NCBI GenBank assembly: GCA_019044685.2
Contig: JAGTXX020000015.1
Location: 2,046,001 to 2,110,000 of the forward strand
Direction: 5' to 3'
Source of the DNA: Nannochloris sp. 'desiccata'
Lineage: Eukaryota > Chlorophyta > Trebouxiophyceae > Chlorellales > Chlorellaceae
Length of the DNA: 64,000 nucleotides
Shown here in pieces: positions 31,001 to 40,556 of the stretch. The stretch's first letter is position 1. Every line of letters starts with the position of its first letter. Both the position numbers and the translations under genes were made by a program. Under the pieces are notes generated by a model. The model did not search any database. It saw only the letters and a program-made list of their open reading frames with translations, and was not told the DNA's origin.

Positions 31001-32281
31001 GGAGGTGCTGCTGCAGTTGCAGCTGCTGCGCATGCACGTGGAAACAATAATTATCATAGCAGATCTAATGATACGAGTGCTTCTTCACCATCAGGAGGGT
31101 TACCTACGTTACAGCAGCTAACCGAAGCCTTGGAGGGCGGCATCGGCAGCGGCGGTGGTGGTGGCAGTAGTTCATCTCTTTGTGCTGTCGAAGTAACCGG
31201 TGCTGCTGCTCCAGTTACTTTATCATTATCACATACAGTTGATCCAGGTGCAGGATCCATCCGATTACGTTGCTCTGCTACAAATAAAACTAAACAAGCC
31301 CTTTCTGGTGTGGCAGTGACGCTCTTACTTGGAGGTCCTGTCGCCGGTGGGGCTCGAAGACCGCTTACTTACCGATTAAACACACTCCCCGCCGGTGAGG
31401 CGAGCTCGTGGGAAGTTCCATTGCGAGTTAATGGATTTGGTTGGCCTGTTATACAACCTGCTGTCACCCTACCAGCTCAAACACCAGCTGGGTTTCAACC
31501 AACACTCAGGTGTCGCCCTTATGCTGTGTCGCCATTACAGTTATTAGCCCCTGCAGCAAGAGCAATGTCACCGGCTGAGTTTTATCAACGATGGCAAGCG
31601 ATGCCTCATAAAGCCTGTGTAGCTGCATCACCATCGGAAGCTGGGGCTTTGGGTTTGTTGAAGGTGTTGGCTGCAGTGGAAGGAGCGGGGCTGTCTTGTG
31701 TGATGAAAGCAGTGGTGCCTGTCGCTGGAGGAGTGCACGCTGCGTTCTATGGATCAGCCTGGAGTGGAGAGAGTATTGCAGTAGTTGTCACCAGCAGTGC
31801 GGAAAGTGGAAATCATCGTGGCGCTGGTGGTGGTACAACAGATGGTGCCGGTGATAAAAAGAGCGGCAGTAGTAGCAAGACTGTTTTACATCTTCATTTT
31901 GGGTCAGAAGCTTCTGAAGTTGTAGCACATATTCGTGGGCATGAGGCAGATTTACTAGCACAATTGACTAGAGGTGCTGCTGTGCCTGCTGTCGGTACAT
32001 CTGCTGATGGCAGTGGTGTTGGTGATGGGATTGACCGAGCTTCTGCTGCAATGCCAGCAGCATCTGCACGAGAAGAAGACCGCCCTGCTTCCATCTCTAC
32101 ATTCAGTTTCTTACGTAGTGTAGCACTGCAAATGGATGCTGGTAGAATGGGTGGTGGTGGTGGAGACGAAGAAGATGAAGATGCGGCAGAAAAAGAGGTA
32201 GCGGTTCAGAAAGAAACAAATATGCTTCAAAGCGCAGCATTGACTCAATGGAAGAAAGTACATGGATTGAGAGTTTTGTAG
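28049..32281 (+). CDS. TPLATE: TPLATE, subunit of the TSET/TPLATE endocytic complex
   Basis: Single exon of 1410 residues, longer than Arabidopsis TPLATE (about 1180). TPLATE is a beta-adaptin-like subunit of the ancient TSET coat, working in clathrin-mediated endocytosis in plants. The N-terminal ~500 residues are adaptin-type helical repeats (RQSRALLAVLGLLSAGREVG; VRVKALGSIGLLPSHRLLG). The conserved YQDPIFREELVGTLLYVLL follows near 530. Low-complexity Ala, Gly and Ser linkers account for the extra length. The appendage (SIRLRCSATNKTKQALSGVAVTLLLGG) leads to the strongest match: TLRCRPYAVSPLQLLAP, MSPAEFYQRWQAMP and AAFYGSAWSGESIAVVV, parallel to plant ILRCQPYKIPLTELL, LSPVEFFRLWPSLP and CYAAKTWHGGFVG. 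It ends in an acidic stretch. Confidence 0.9.
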   Translation: MSKKSPQQFDLRSELISGDPNRQSRALLAVLGLLSAGREVGSHISLICQAILGNASVESDVRCTAYDVVAAAMPSDTDCARISAAIMADLQKGSTVEVRVKALGSIGLLPSHRLLGMLSDETVRERLGAVLRSPSPPVRAAAIEAINGLVFSDAVAAAAYYVHPSSEAAPGGPAIEIAVATPRNSSAALGLALGLSAVLSEAVASAGEGLIDDDSGVVVASCRAMNALLQAAAAASTIGSGEESAAAAAAGAAASNEGAKAAVVRSEMGLAAVAAVDAAFPVAIARFRSLPAMIQCETPAVLCSYLKAIQVQQGARPLDALPGDEGGARRHAFEETASFLAELVRGGDPPSVLAAAQGLFELAEMDAASATVQALLPSAIAAAIGASTATSASSHERSVAQHAVLNLLLRHLDVLPSVQRAALFSRIPPIIAAMPAALDRVKSFYLLWSAVAAFDWNTNALSRNNKSSGGNSSAAAVPTPQLQLLLLDPHLKEAISGVSSTATATTSSSSTAGPPPHERYQDPIFREELVGTLLYVLLTHPRPAAVTGDGVAAASSAVAQASALQAASAAVDWLVTAKLALQGTKACLGWDRMVDVQTTGSTAAADLWLQLLLRCIQLAKMLKVKLGPTAARHAHAMATAARHAHAMATAAQAAASAAATAIGAGDGGTPPPAPVAATTVDPGTAALAALVRRASELEGETQGLLLQIAANWRALHPVVRPRAVWLCACNLRLRNVVDGAWTSLADAIHGLLADARAARDVGGVSGYMASVAEGTLKLKESTLRSGGDGGGRHDAGVAAGAGEAEEVALLSLERLAGLVSSNHQGRLEGHLADVASLLEKLVGVSQHSGLLNLSPSAGERLVRVGEALKPISTAGKKQSTTNTAAATATSSATTISLKKSTATIRGGGGDGGRKGDGPSSSGPAAAVVVVELVHIGSTSGAAVASYPSTLPTAAALFGAPESTRYRKFLEQLQAAALEKSIAAGGGAAAVAAAAHARGNNNYHSRSNDTSASSPSGGLPTLQQLTEALEGGIGSGGGGGSSSSLCAVEVTGAAAPVTLSLSHTVDPGAGSIRLRCSATNKTKQALSGVAVTLLLGGPVAGGARRPLTYRLNTLPAGEASSWEVPLRVNGFGWPVIQPAVTLPAQTPAGFQPTLRCRPYAVSPLQLLAPAARAMSPAEFYQRWQAMPHKACVAASPSEAGALGLLKVLAAVEGAGLSCVMKAVVPVAGGVHAAFYGSAWSGESIAVVVTSSAESGNHRGAGGGTTDGAGDKKSGSSSKTVLHLHFGSEASEVVAHIRGHEADLLAQLTRGAAVPAVGTSADGSGVGDGIDRASAAMPAASAREEDRPASISTFSFLRSVALQMDAGRMGGGGGDEEDEDAAEKEVAVQKETNMLQSAALTQWKKVHGLRVL
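29931..30002. repeat. 30-bp tandem duplication inside TPLATE
   Basis: Two exact 30-bp copies (29931-29960, 29961-29990) and the first 12 bases of a third encode a repeated ten-residue unit TAARHAHAMA. The copies are identical at nucleotide level, so the duplication is recent. Confidence 0.9.
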
Positions 32282-32792
32282 ATGATTTATATCTTTTACT
32301 ACTTGTGTAAACTAAATCATATGAGGGTATCTACTTGAAAGTCTTGAAGCTTTGCAATTCTGTCCAAGTGAAGGCAGTGGATTCCATGTTCTGCCAATAA
32401 AAAGAAAGGTAAAACCCTCCTGTCGAAAATGAGATATTGCGCCCATAAAACATTGGTTTAACTCCCTAAGCTTGTTTCAATTATATGTACTATATCAATT
32501 TGGGGTAGAACGCAAGAGGGGCCCCTACTTTGAACTAACTTGTGGGTGAATTGGATTAAGGTACAAAGTTTCAGAAAGGCATTTGCCACCCTGGTAAGTG
32601 TATAATGGTGCTACCATACAATTTTTATCTATTTCTTAAATATATTAGAATGCTTAGTTACGTCTAATTGCAGGTAAATTGGTACTCCCAGGCATCCTCT
32701 TGCGATCAACTAGCCCTATTCCCCCTGGCTAGACGCGGAACGTAGTCAGCCAATTTCTGTGTCATTCATTCCTGTGGAAACGTAATAAATAA
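32282..32792. other. Intergenic region
   Basis: AT-rich; contains a TGTAA near 32305 shortly after the TPLATE stop, and no coding frame. Confidence 0.5.
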
Positions 32793-33791
32793 ATGAGCGA
32801 GAGCCACGCGGACTTGGCTTCAGTCCTTCCCTCCCTTGCCCATTTTGGGCGACGATGTGTTGATAGCCCCACCACTACAGCAAGGGAGAGCTATCATAAT
32901 TCTGGCTCAGGATCTCTTGATCAAGTCATTAACAATACTATGATAGGTTTACAAGAGCAAATTGACGTTCATGGCGATGGAAATATTGAAATTAATGCCT
33001 CCGCCACTCCCACCGCCATCGCCACCGGTACCGAACCAGTACCCCTTGGAGTTAAACGGCCTGCTCTGACGCATATTTCTGCCCCTGATCCCATCCGTCA
33101 GCACCTGGAAGCTACCCAAGACACTTCTTTTGAGAATTTAAATTCTGCGGGTGCGCATAGGGCACGTTTAGTTGCCCTTTTAACTTACATTCATCAACAT
33201 TCTGGCGACATGGAATCCCGTTTGAATGCTCGGATTACACAGTTAGAAAACACTCGACACATTGTACAAAATAACGAGATAGCAGTCATCAAAGTCAACC
33301 CTACAGTAGTTGATTTGAAGGAGAAGAATACATTATTGGCAAAATGCAACCAACATCCTAATAAAAATAACTCCAACGTTGCTGACGACGCCGCCGACGC
33401 TCGGGAGTCAGCGAGTGAGATGCAATTTTCACAACTGCAAATTCGATACGCAACCATGGAAACCAATTTTGAAACGCAACTTGAATTTGCATTAGCTCAA
33501 AAAGAAGAGTCACAGCGATCGGTTTCCATATTAAAATCCGTTGCTGGTGCTGCACTGGAAGAGGCAAAGCAATGTCGAGAGGAGTTGGCTGCTGCCAAGG
33601 TGCAAATGCGCTCTGCTCATGTGGCCTTGTTGACGGAGGTTGCGAGTCTAGTATACTATTTAAAAGAGGAGGTAGGTATTCTTAAAGACGAGCGTGTCGC
33701 GGTGGCAGCACAGGCTCTTGTTGCAGCTCGACCTGCTCCACCACAAGTGTCGTCGACCAGCACAGGCAGTCGAGGGAGTAAAAAGCTTTAA
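32793..33791 (+). CDS. Unknown coiled-coil protein
   Basis: Single exon of 332 residues; I do not recognise it. A polar N-terminal half contains a Gly/Asn-rich stretch and the Thr/Ala/Ile-rich TPTAIATGTEPVPLG. From residue ~110 it is mainly helical: ARLVALLTYIHQHSGDMESRLNARITQLENTRH, then a coiled coil SQLQIRYATMETNFETQLEFALAQKEESQRSVSILKS continuing to VAVAAQALV. A Ser/Gly-rich basic tail ends the protein. No transit peptide or membrane helix is evident. The long coiled coil suggests a structural or tether protein. Confidence 0.65.
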   Translation: MSESHADLASVLPSLAHFGRRCVDSPTTTARESYHNSGSGSLDQVINNTMIGLQEQIDVHGDGNIEINASATPTAIATGTEPVPLGVKRPALTHISAPDPIRQHLEATQDTSFENLNSAGAHRARLVALLTYIHQHSGDMESRLNARITQLENTRHIVQNNEIAVIKVNPTVVDLKEKNTLLAKCNQHPNKNNSNVADDAADARESASEMQFSQLQIRYATMETNFETQLEFALAQKEESQRSVSILKSVAGAALEEAKQCREELAAAKVQMRSAHVALLTEVASLVYYLKEEVGILKDERVAVAAQALVAARPAPPQVSSTSTGSRGSKKL

Positions 33792-34422
33792 AAATCAGCT
33801 GAGATTTTCATCGTGATTCACTGTTCAACAAGAAAATTTCCATGCAATTCAATAGCTAGCAATACCGATCAAACTATAACAAATAAATTATTAAAGCTAA
33901 TTCTCTAATTTATGTGACTGCAAAGGGTCTCATTTTGTTTCAATAAGGACGCTTTTCCTAAACTTGTGTATATATCTTTCTCTTTCTTTCTCAATTGTGG
34001 ATTTGAACGTCTTCTTCCTAAATATTACGTTACAAGCAACCAACAGGTAACTGTTCAAATAGTGTGACGTCTATAACAAACAATTTTCTGGGATGGGTGG
34101 ACAAAATCAAAACAATAAGAAGAAAACAAACAATTTTTTTTACCGCCTGCCGGTGGCTGCCAGCGGATTCGCACCGTCGGTAGCCATATCTATCCAGCCA
34201 GTAAATTCCTGATTTCCTTCTTCATCAGTTATAAGCATTAATAATCAAAGTAAAGGGAGTAAAATCCAAACATAAAACACATTCTATTGCTTTCCTTCTT
34301 CTACTCCCTCTGTATGGGAAAAACAAATTTAAAATCTGACCAACTCTCTCAACCTATCGACGTAATCTAGTAATATCTTCTACCTATCGATCTATTTTAA
34401 TATATCTCCAATATAGGTTGAC
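33792..34422. other. Intergenic region between convergent genes
   Basis: AT-rich, with a short GC-rich patch at 34143-34190 (an imperfect inverted repeat around TGGCTGCCAGCGG / ACCGTCGGTAGCC). Nothing coding is recognised. Confidence 0.5.
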
Positions 34423-35768
34423 CTACCAAGCAGACATGGGTGCCCTGGAGTAGTTGGAATCTGCTACTCCATAGTTGTTGTTGTTTTCGTACCCCCCAGC
34501 AGCAGCAGCAGAGCCAGTACGGTGAGAAGGTGCAGGCAAGGCAGCTACATCATCAAAAGCATATAAAGAATCTTTAGTATGAGTCATACCAGAGACACCA
34601 CCATGTTCTTTAGAACGGTTGGAGTAGCGAATAGGGGCACCGTCAGCACGCGCAGCAGGGATCACATCACTGTCCAAAGGAGATTCGGGCATCATAGACT
34701 CATTTTCAAGATTAAATTCAGAGTTGGCGCCACCATATTGTGCTTCAGAAGCAGTGATAGGGGCAGGTAAAGCAGCCTTCATAGATCCAAGAGCAGCATT
34801 GGCCACCTGGAATGCTTCAGATTCGACTCTGAGTACAGCAGACAAGTACGATTTGAGCCAGACAGTGTCGCGGATGAGGTTGGTGAGCTGGTGGTAGACG
34901 AGAGCTTCGTGCTCTTTATAAGATTGACGGCATGCACTGAGTTTGGCTTCCTTGTGCTGCAATACCTTGATAGTGTTTTCCATATCATATTCACCACGCG
35001 CACGGGTCTGAGGCAGCTGTGCGCGCTGGAAGTCGACACGCTTGCCGAGCTTGGAGACGGTGCGTCGGCGGGAATCAACCTCAAGGCGCAAAGCTTCAAG
35101 TTTCTTCATTCGGTTGTGGACAAGGGCAAAGGCATTGAGCCAACGTTCCATGGGGGCGAGTACCTCGCTTTCAATCTTCTTGCCAGTCTCTTTAGAGATG
35201 CGGGCGAGCTCTTCGGCAGAGAAGTCGGTGCCGCCAATTGCCAACATGGCTGCAGAGGAATTGCCAGCAACACCAGCAGGTCCAACGGGGACTACCTTAC
35301 CTCCTCCAGTCTCTTCATAAACACGAGGTAAAGGAGAGGCTAAGACTACCTTGGAAGTTAGGAGAAGACCTGTAAAATGTAAAGAAGAATAAGAAAATGT
35401 GAGCGGTAAGATCAAAAGGACATGCTGTTGTCCCATATAAAAAGCCGCTAAATTTCTCACCTTCTGTGGCATTCTTCAAGGTTCTGATATCTTTCTCACA
35501 GCGCTTGAGATGAGCAGCGAACTCGCTGGCTTCTTTGAGCATCATTTCATTGCGAGTATTAGGGGTTGCCAAGAATTCGCGGTCACCGAGGTTCCACTTT
35601 TGAAGTGCCTGCAGAAAATTTGAGAATAATATGGCAAAACCATCAGCGTCATCCAAAGCCTATGACACCTCCGATCTGTGCCTGCCATGTCTTTGTCAAA
35701 TTTCTAGGTAACCGCCAAGGTGGGCGTTCACTCACCTGTTCCGAAAACCTTCTCCAGCCAGCACCCAT
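34423..35768 (-). CDS. BAR-domain membrane-curvature protein
   Basis: Three exons: 35768-35736, 35608-35461 and 35369-34423, joining in frame to 375 residues. The first exon is the short amphipathic MGAGWRRFSEQ, typical of N-BAR starts. Residues ~10-250 form a long helical domain: LATPNTRNEMMLKEASEFAAHLKRCEKDIRTLKNATEG across the second junction, then LAPMERWLNAFALVHNRMKKLEALRLEVDSRRRTVSKL and KLSACRQSYKEHEALVYHQLTNLIRD. This is the amphiphysin/BIN pattern of a BAR dimer that binds curved membranes. The C-terminal ~120 residues are disordered (Ser/Pro/Asn-rich, ENNNNYG) with no SH3 domain. Function in endocytosis or autophagy is inferred from the fold. Confidence 0.85.
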
Positions 35769-36220
35769 TTTTACCTAGTTATTATGATATTTAGGAGCGA
35801 AAGAGAATTGGCCAACCGCTAAAGGAGGGGATAGATGGGTAAGTTGGCACGAAGGTCGTTGGGAGATTTTCACTGAGAGTTGACTACAGTAATCACGGTC
35901 CAGGAGGGCCTTCCTTAGTTACTATTATATAGTTATTTATAATTGAGGTATCAAAAGTGGAAGGATTTAGGGATGAAAGCAGCAGTTGATAAAATTTTCT
36001 GGTCGAACAAAGAAAAGAAAGCTTACAGTGGCCAAGCCCTCAAAGTGTGCTTGAAGGAGTTTTTAAACTATGAAATAATCGCAATTAAAAATAAACGATG
36101 TTATATCGAGGGCCCGGACGCTCGGTGGACGGACCTCTACTCAATTATTTGTGTTTGATCAAGCCATAATTTGGCAATCTTCATGTTATTTCTGCAATTT
36201 TAGTATTAAAATACTACCAG
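35769..36220. other. Intergenic region, divergent promoters
   Basis: This lies between the BAR-protein and THOC1 starts. A 71-codon frame at 35943-36158 (+) shows no family features and I do not call it. Confidence 0.5.
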
Positions 36221-38378
36221 ATGCCGACATCATACGCACAAAAGGTCGATACAGTGAAGGTGAGTGCTAATTCTGGGAGTATCTGTGTATTTTCACAACT
36301 CAACGATTCAAAAGACGGCGGAGAAACAAGGCCCCTTTTGCCTCTTTGTTTAATGGCTCTTTCGTCCTTTTACTGACCAAGTAACTATTTACACATCTTT
36401 ACAGTCTCGTATCTTTGAGGCCTTGGCTCAGAATACCGAACCTTCAGCAGCAGCTCTTGCTATCTTGGAAGCGGCAGCACCGACATCAGTAGACCCCTCT
36501 AATGCTAATGCCATTACAAAGCCTCCTTCTGGGACAGAAGCTGGCATTTTATCTAATGCAGTGATTGATACAGTGCTTGATTTAGCACAACATGCAGAAA
36601 AACAAGGCAAACTTGTTATGGACTACCACTATGGCAACAACGATTCAACATCTTCCTCGTTAGCTATACTAGTCGACGCTGTAATATGCCTTGCAAACCA
36701 GAGTTCTCCGGCAGTCGACCTTAATTTACCTTCAACATGCTTAGAAATTGCCGTAGAAGCTGCCACTAATGCTGGGTGTGATGGCATCTTGTCCTACTTA
36801 GATTCCCGCTTGGCTGAATTTAAACGACCTGGCCTGATGCAAAAATCACATCATACTTTACTCCGCACATGCACATTACTCTTAAAGAGGTTATCGAAAT
36901 CTCAAGACGCGTCTCTTTGTGGGAGAGTGCTTTTATTTTTAGCTAAATTTTTACCATTAACTGAACGCTCTGGTGTGAACCTTACTGGAGCTTTCCACGT
37001 GGACAATTTGACCCCGGTAGAAAATGTCCCTGAAGGTGCTGTCGATGCAGAAGGAAAACCAGTAGATGTGGCATTTTATACCACTTTTTGGGGACTGCAA
37101 CGATGGTTTGCGAATCCTCCGGCAGCTCTGGCGCCTGGGCAATGGGCCGAAGTCTCTCGTGGCGTGCGTGCTGTACTGGATCGTTTCTCTTCTGAAAAAG
37201 TAACCGTGGCGGAAAATGCATTGCTTGGTGGAAATTTTGGGAATGGAGCTACCTCTGTGAAATATCTTAGCAGCGCTCGCTTATTACCACTACAACTTCG
37301 GGATGCCGCTTTCCGTAGACATTTCTTACTACAAGCCCTCGTTCTTATGTCATGGGTGGAATATCCACTGCTCAAAGATTGGGCAGAGAAAGGTGCCAAG
37401 GGAAGAGTATTAGAAGATCTGCAAGAAGTACGAAAGAAAGTTTTCATCGCACTTGAAGCAACTCCGGAGAAAGGAAGTGAATTTGTTACCGCTATTCGTG
37501 GCGTTCTTAGCGGTGAATTAGCATGGGCTACATGGAAACAAGCTAATTGTCCACCTGAACCACTGCAAGTTGCTGCTTTAGCACCCCCAGCTGGAGCAGC
37601 GACTGCCAAACTGGGTCCTCCTCACAAACGCCCCCGCCCTTCTCCTGATGCCCATTACGGTGTGCATGTAGGCACAGAAGAATTGGATAGATTATGGAAT
37701 TTAACTGAAGATAATTTATCTACCCTTGGAGCTGATGATCGAGGTGGGTTTAAAACATTACGACAACTGATGGAGCCGGTAATTGAAGAAATGAATGAAG
37801 AGGCAGAGGCAGGTGCTGGTATAGGGGAACAAGATGATGCATTGAAGGCATCTAAAAATTCGACATATAGTTGGAAAACGTTAAGATTAGTAGCGAGAGA
37901 TTCATTGCCTGCGTTTGCTGCAGCTGTGCGTGCTGGCGGTGATTTGGCTGTTGCTGCAAGGGCGCTATATCCTGATGAAGTGCCTGCTGCGCCTGCTGTG
38001 CCTGATCCGGTTGAAGAAGAAGAAGCAAAGGAAGAAGTAGCTGATGCTACAGAGGAACCAGGTGCTGAAGAACCAGAAGAGAAAGAAGTGGGAGAAGGAA
38101 AGGATGAAGAAATGAAAGAAGAGGGAGACGGCGGTGGCGTCACTGCTGACGATGAAGAACTGGTAGAAGAAGAAAAAAAGGAGGAAGAGGAAGAAGGTGC
38201 GCTTGCAAGTGGAGATGATAGACAAATATCTGAAGAGCGACAGCAGCAACAGGATCCATCAGCAAGCAACCAGGGTCTCACTGCTGAGGGACAGGAAGAG
38301 GACGAAGAAGGTGAGCGTCAAAGTGGCGGCAGTCCTAGTGATAGAGATGATGATGATAGTATTATGCAGCCATTGTAA
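36221..38378 (+). CDS. THOC1: THO complex subunit 1 (HPR1)
   Basis: Core subunit of the nuclear THO complex that couples transcription with mRNA export. Exons 36221-36259 and 36405-38378 join in phase 0 to 670 residues; the first exon holds only MPTSYAQKVDTVK. The conserved middle is clear: HHTLLRTCTLLLKRLSKSQDASLCGRVLLFLAKFLPLTERSGVNL, then VDVAFYTTFWGLQRWFANPPA. These parallel plant and animal THOC1 (CN.LLRRLSK..FCGRI..FLA..FPLSE.SG.N). The C-terminal ~150 residues are very acidic (Glu runs) and no death domain is seen, as in plant forms. Two thirds along lies a basic patch (HKRPRPSPD). It is convergent with the uL4 gene (156 bp between stops). Confidence 0.92.
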
Positions 38379-38534
38379 TTTATGTTACTTGATACTAGTG
38401 TAAAATCATTGTTTTTAGCTAATGTTACAAGAAAGCCTCAATAAATCCTATCCATCACATCTAATTTTTATAATTTGAAAAAACAAATTTCTTTTTTAAT
38501 GCGTATATTTTTTCCCTTATCTACTGCGACTACC

Positions 38535-39962
38535 CTAAACTGAAGTTCCTAACCAAGAGCTAAATACATCATAATCTTCACCAACATAGTCGGCATCAGT
38601 GATCATCTTGTTTAAGAAACTCTTGGAGACCTTTTTAACACCAGCACGGGCAGAGCGAGAAGCAGCAAGCTTGGCAGCACGTGCCTTGGCGGCGCGTTCC
38701 TTGTCAGAAGCCAAAAGAGCAGCACGACGAGCGTTCTTAGCAGCAGGGTTGAGCTTGAGAAGGGCACCCAAGTTGCGGAGAGGGTTCTTTTTAAGAGGGG
38801 CATGACGGCCGCCTTCCTTGGGGGGAGCAACCACAGACTGGATCTCATCAGAGTTGATAAGACGAGCAATATCAGGGTTGGTCATAATGTTACGGGGCAG
38901 CTTATAGCCCTTCTTCTGGGTAGACTCGGTCTCGGTGGTTCCAAAGACAGTATCGAGTTTAGCAAAGGCAGATTTGGTCCAGATAATGAAACGACCGAGA
39001 TGGCCACCAGGAGCAAGCTGTAACAAGTTGAGACGGTCAACGTGTGCGACCTCAACACCAGGAATGTTGCGGAAAGCACGGCCAACCTCGGCGCTACCTG
39101 AGTGCACAACAAGAGGGCCACGACGGGCAACGTACCTCCTGTTACGCATCTTACCCTTACCACGTCGAAGGTTCTTGGAATCCTTAGCCTTTTCAACATC
39201 ATCCATTGCACCAATCTTGGCCAAAAGCTCAACAGCAGCCTTGGTCTTGGTGATGCTTTCAATAGCATCATCAACAACCAAAGGAACCTCGGCAACATTC
39301 TCGACACGGTGACCCCGAGCCATCACCAAAGCAGGGAGAGCAGAGGCAGCCAAAGCAGACACAACAGCAAAACGCTTCTGGTTGATGTTGATCTTGCGGT
39401 GCCACTTGCGCCAAGTCTTAGTAGGGGCGAACATGTGTCCGCCACGGACCATGTTACCGAAAGCAGCCTGACCAGCGCGGTGAGTACCACCTCCAGGCAC
39501 GCGGGGAATTCTGCAGAAAAACACGAATATCAAAGTTAGACGGTGCTTGTGTAATTCAATCAGCGAGCAAAGCTTTATTGATAGCCTCCATTTAAATTCT
39601 CATTAAGATTTAATAAATGCGGCTGCGCGTGCGGCTAAAATACTTGCCTGGAAACTGCTCTTCCTGTTCCCCAAGATTCAGCGGCAGTCTGATGTCCAGC
39701 CTTAGAGCTGACGGCGTAAGCCTGCCTCTTGTTCTTGGCCATGTGAGTATGGATGGTCTGAACAATGTCAGAGCGAATAGGTGCAGTGAATACAGCGGGC
39801 AACTCCACCTGCATTTTTACAAAGAATCGAAAACAATTAGATCAGGTGTATTCTCTCCGAGGAAATAAGCCGCAGCCTAAATTAGGGAATTGATGATTTA
39901 CACACCTGTCCTGCGGCTGAGCCGTCAAGCCCCTGAACAGCCACTAAAGGTCTAGATGCCAT
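38535..39962 (-). CDS. RPL4: Cytosolic large ribosomal subunit protein uL4 (RPL4)
   Basis: Three exons: 39962-39906, 39808-39648 and 39510-38535, giving 397 residues, normal for eukaryotic uL4. The first junction is phase 0, the second AG|A (Arg). Motifs: [39 protein letters not shown] across to [46 protein letters not shown], and a C-terminal basic extension rich in Ala, Arg and Lys. The second intron uses a GC donor (AG|GCAAGT) rather than GT; no nearby GT donor keeps the protein intact. Codon use is strongly C- and G-biased, as expected for a highly expressed gene. Confidence 0.97.
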
Positions 39963-40556
39963 TTTATATTTGGCTCAGAAGAGGGCGAGTAAGGCCAAAA
40001 GCTGCCTACATATAGGGGCGGGCAAGGCTGCCTCCTCCTCCTGCCATCGTTTGACCCCGTTTCTCGAAATCCAAATTGAAAAGTTTCAGCACTGTCAGTT
40101 GCAAGGGACAACGATTTTGGAAGCCCAAAAGCATAATTAATCCAGAAGGTACGATGTTTATAGAATTTTATAAGGGAGTGCTACAAAGCTCTTCCTGCCA
40201 TGGCTCACTGGAGTGAAATTTTTAAAATATTTGAATAATTTGTGGGATGATTTATGTTTTTTGTATTTAAAATCAGTGTTGACGTATTTGTGTATATATT
40301 TATAGTACTGGTAGTGAGGCCTCTTGCATTCTGTTGCATGTCCGTGCACTTGCTTTTACATGCCGATATATGTCTCGACGGCTTGTGGACAAGTAAGAGG
40401 TCAAGGATGCTCTATAGTAAACACAACGGCGTCTGCATAATGTATACATATTTATGTATTATAAGACTGTACTATTTTCTCAAATAATGTTGTCAAAATG
40501 GTTAAATGATCAATTTATACCGTCAACGGCAAACCCTAAAATGTTTAGAACTAAAC
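39963..40556. other. Intergenic region
   Basis: Promoter and leader of uL4 at the left, 3' flank of the CRTISO gene at the right. Small open frames on both strands (40158-40349, 40254-40487) are AT-rich and lack recognisable content. Confidence 0.5.

Noticed and set aside
35943..36158. 71-codon open frame (+) between the BAR and THOC1 genes
   Set aside because: No recognisable content; lies in a promoter region between divergent genes.
36428..38281. Several long minus-strand frames opposite THOC1, including a Ser-rich 208-codon frame
   Set aside because: They are antisense shadows of Glu/Asp-rich coding sequence (Ser and Phe runs) with no independent features.
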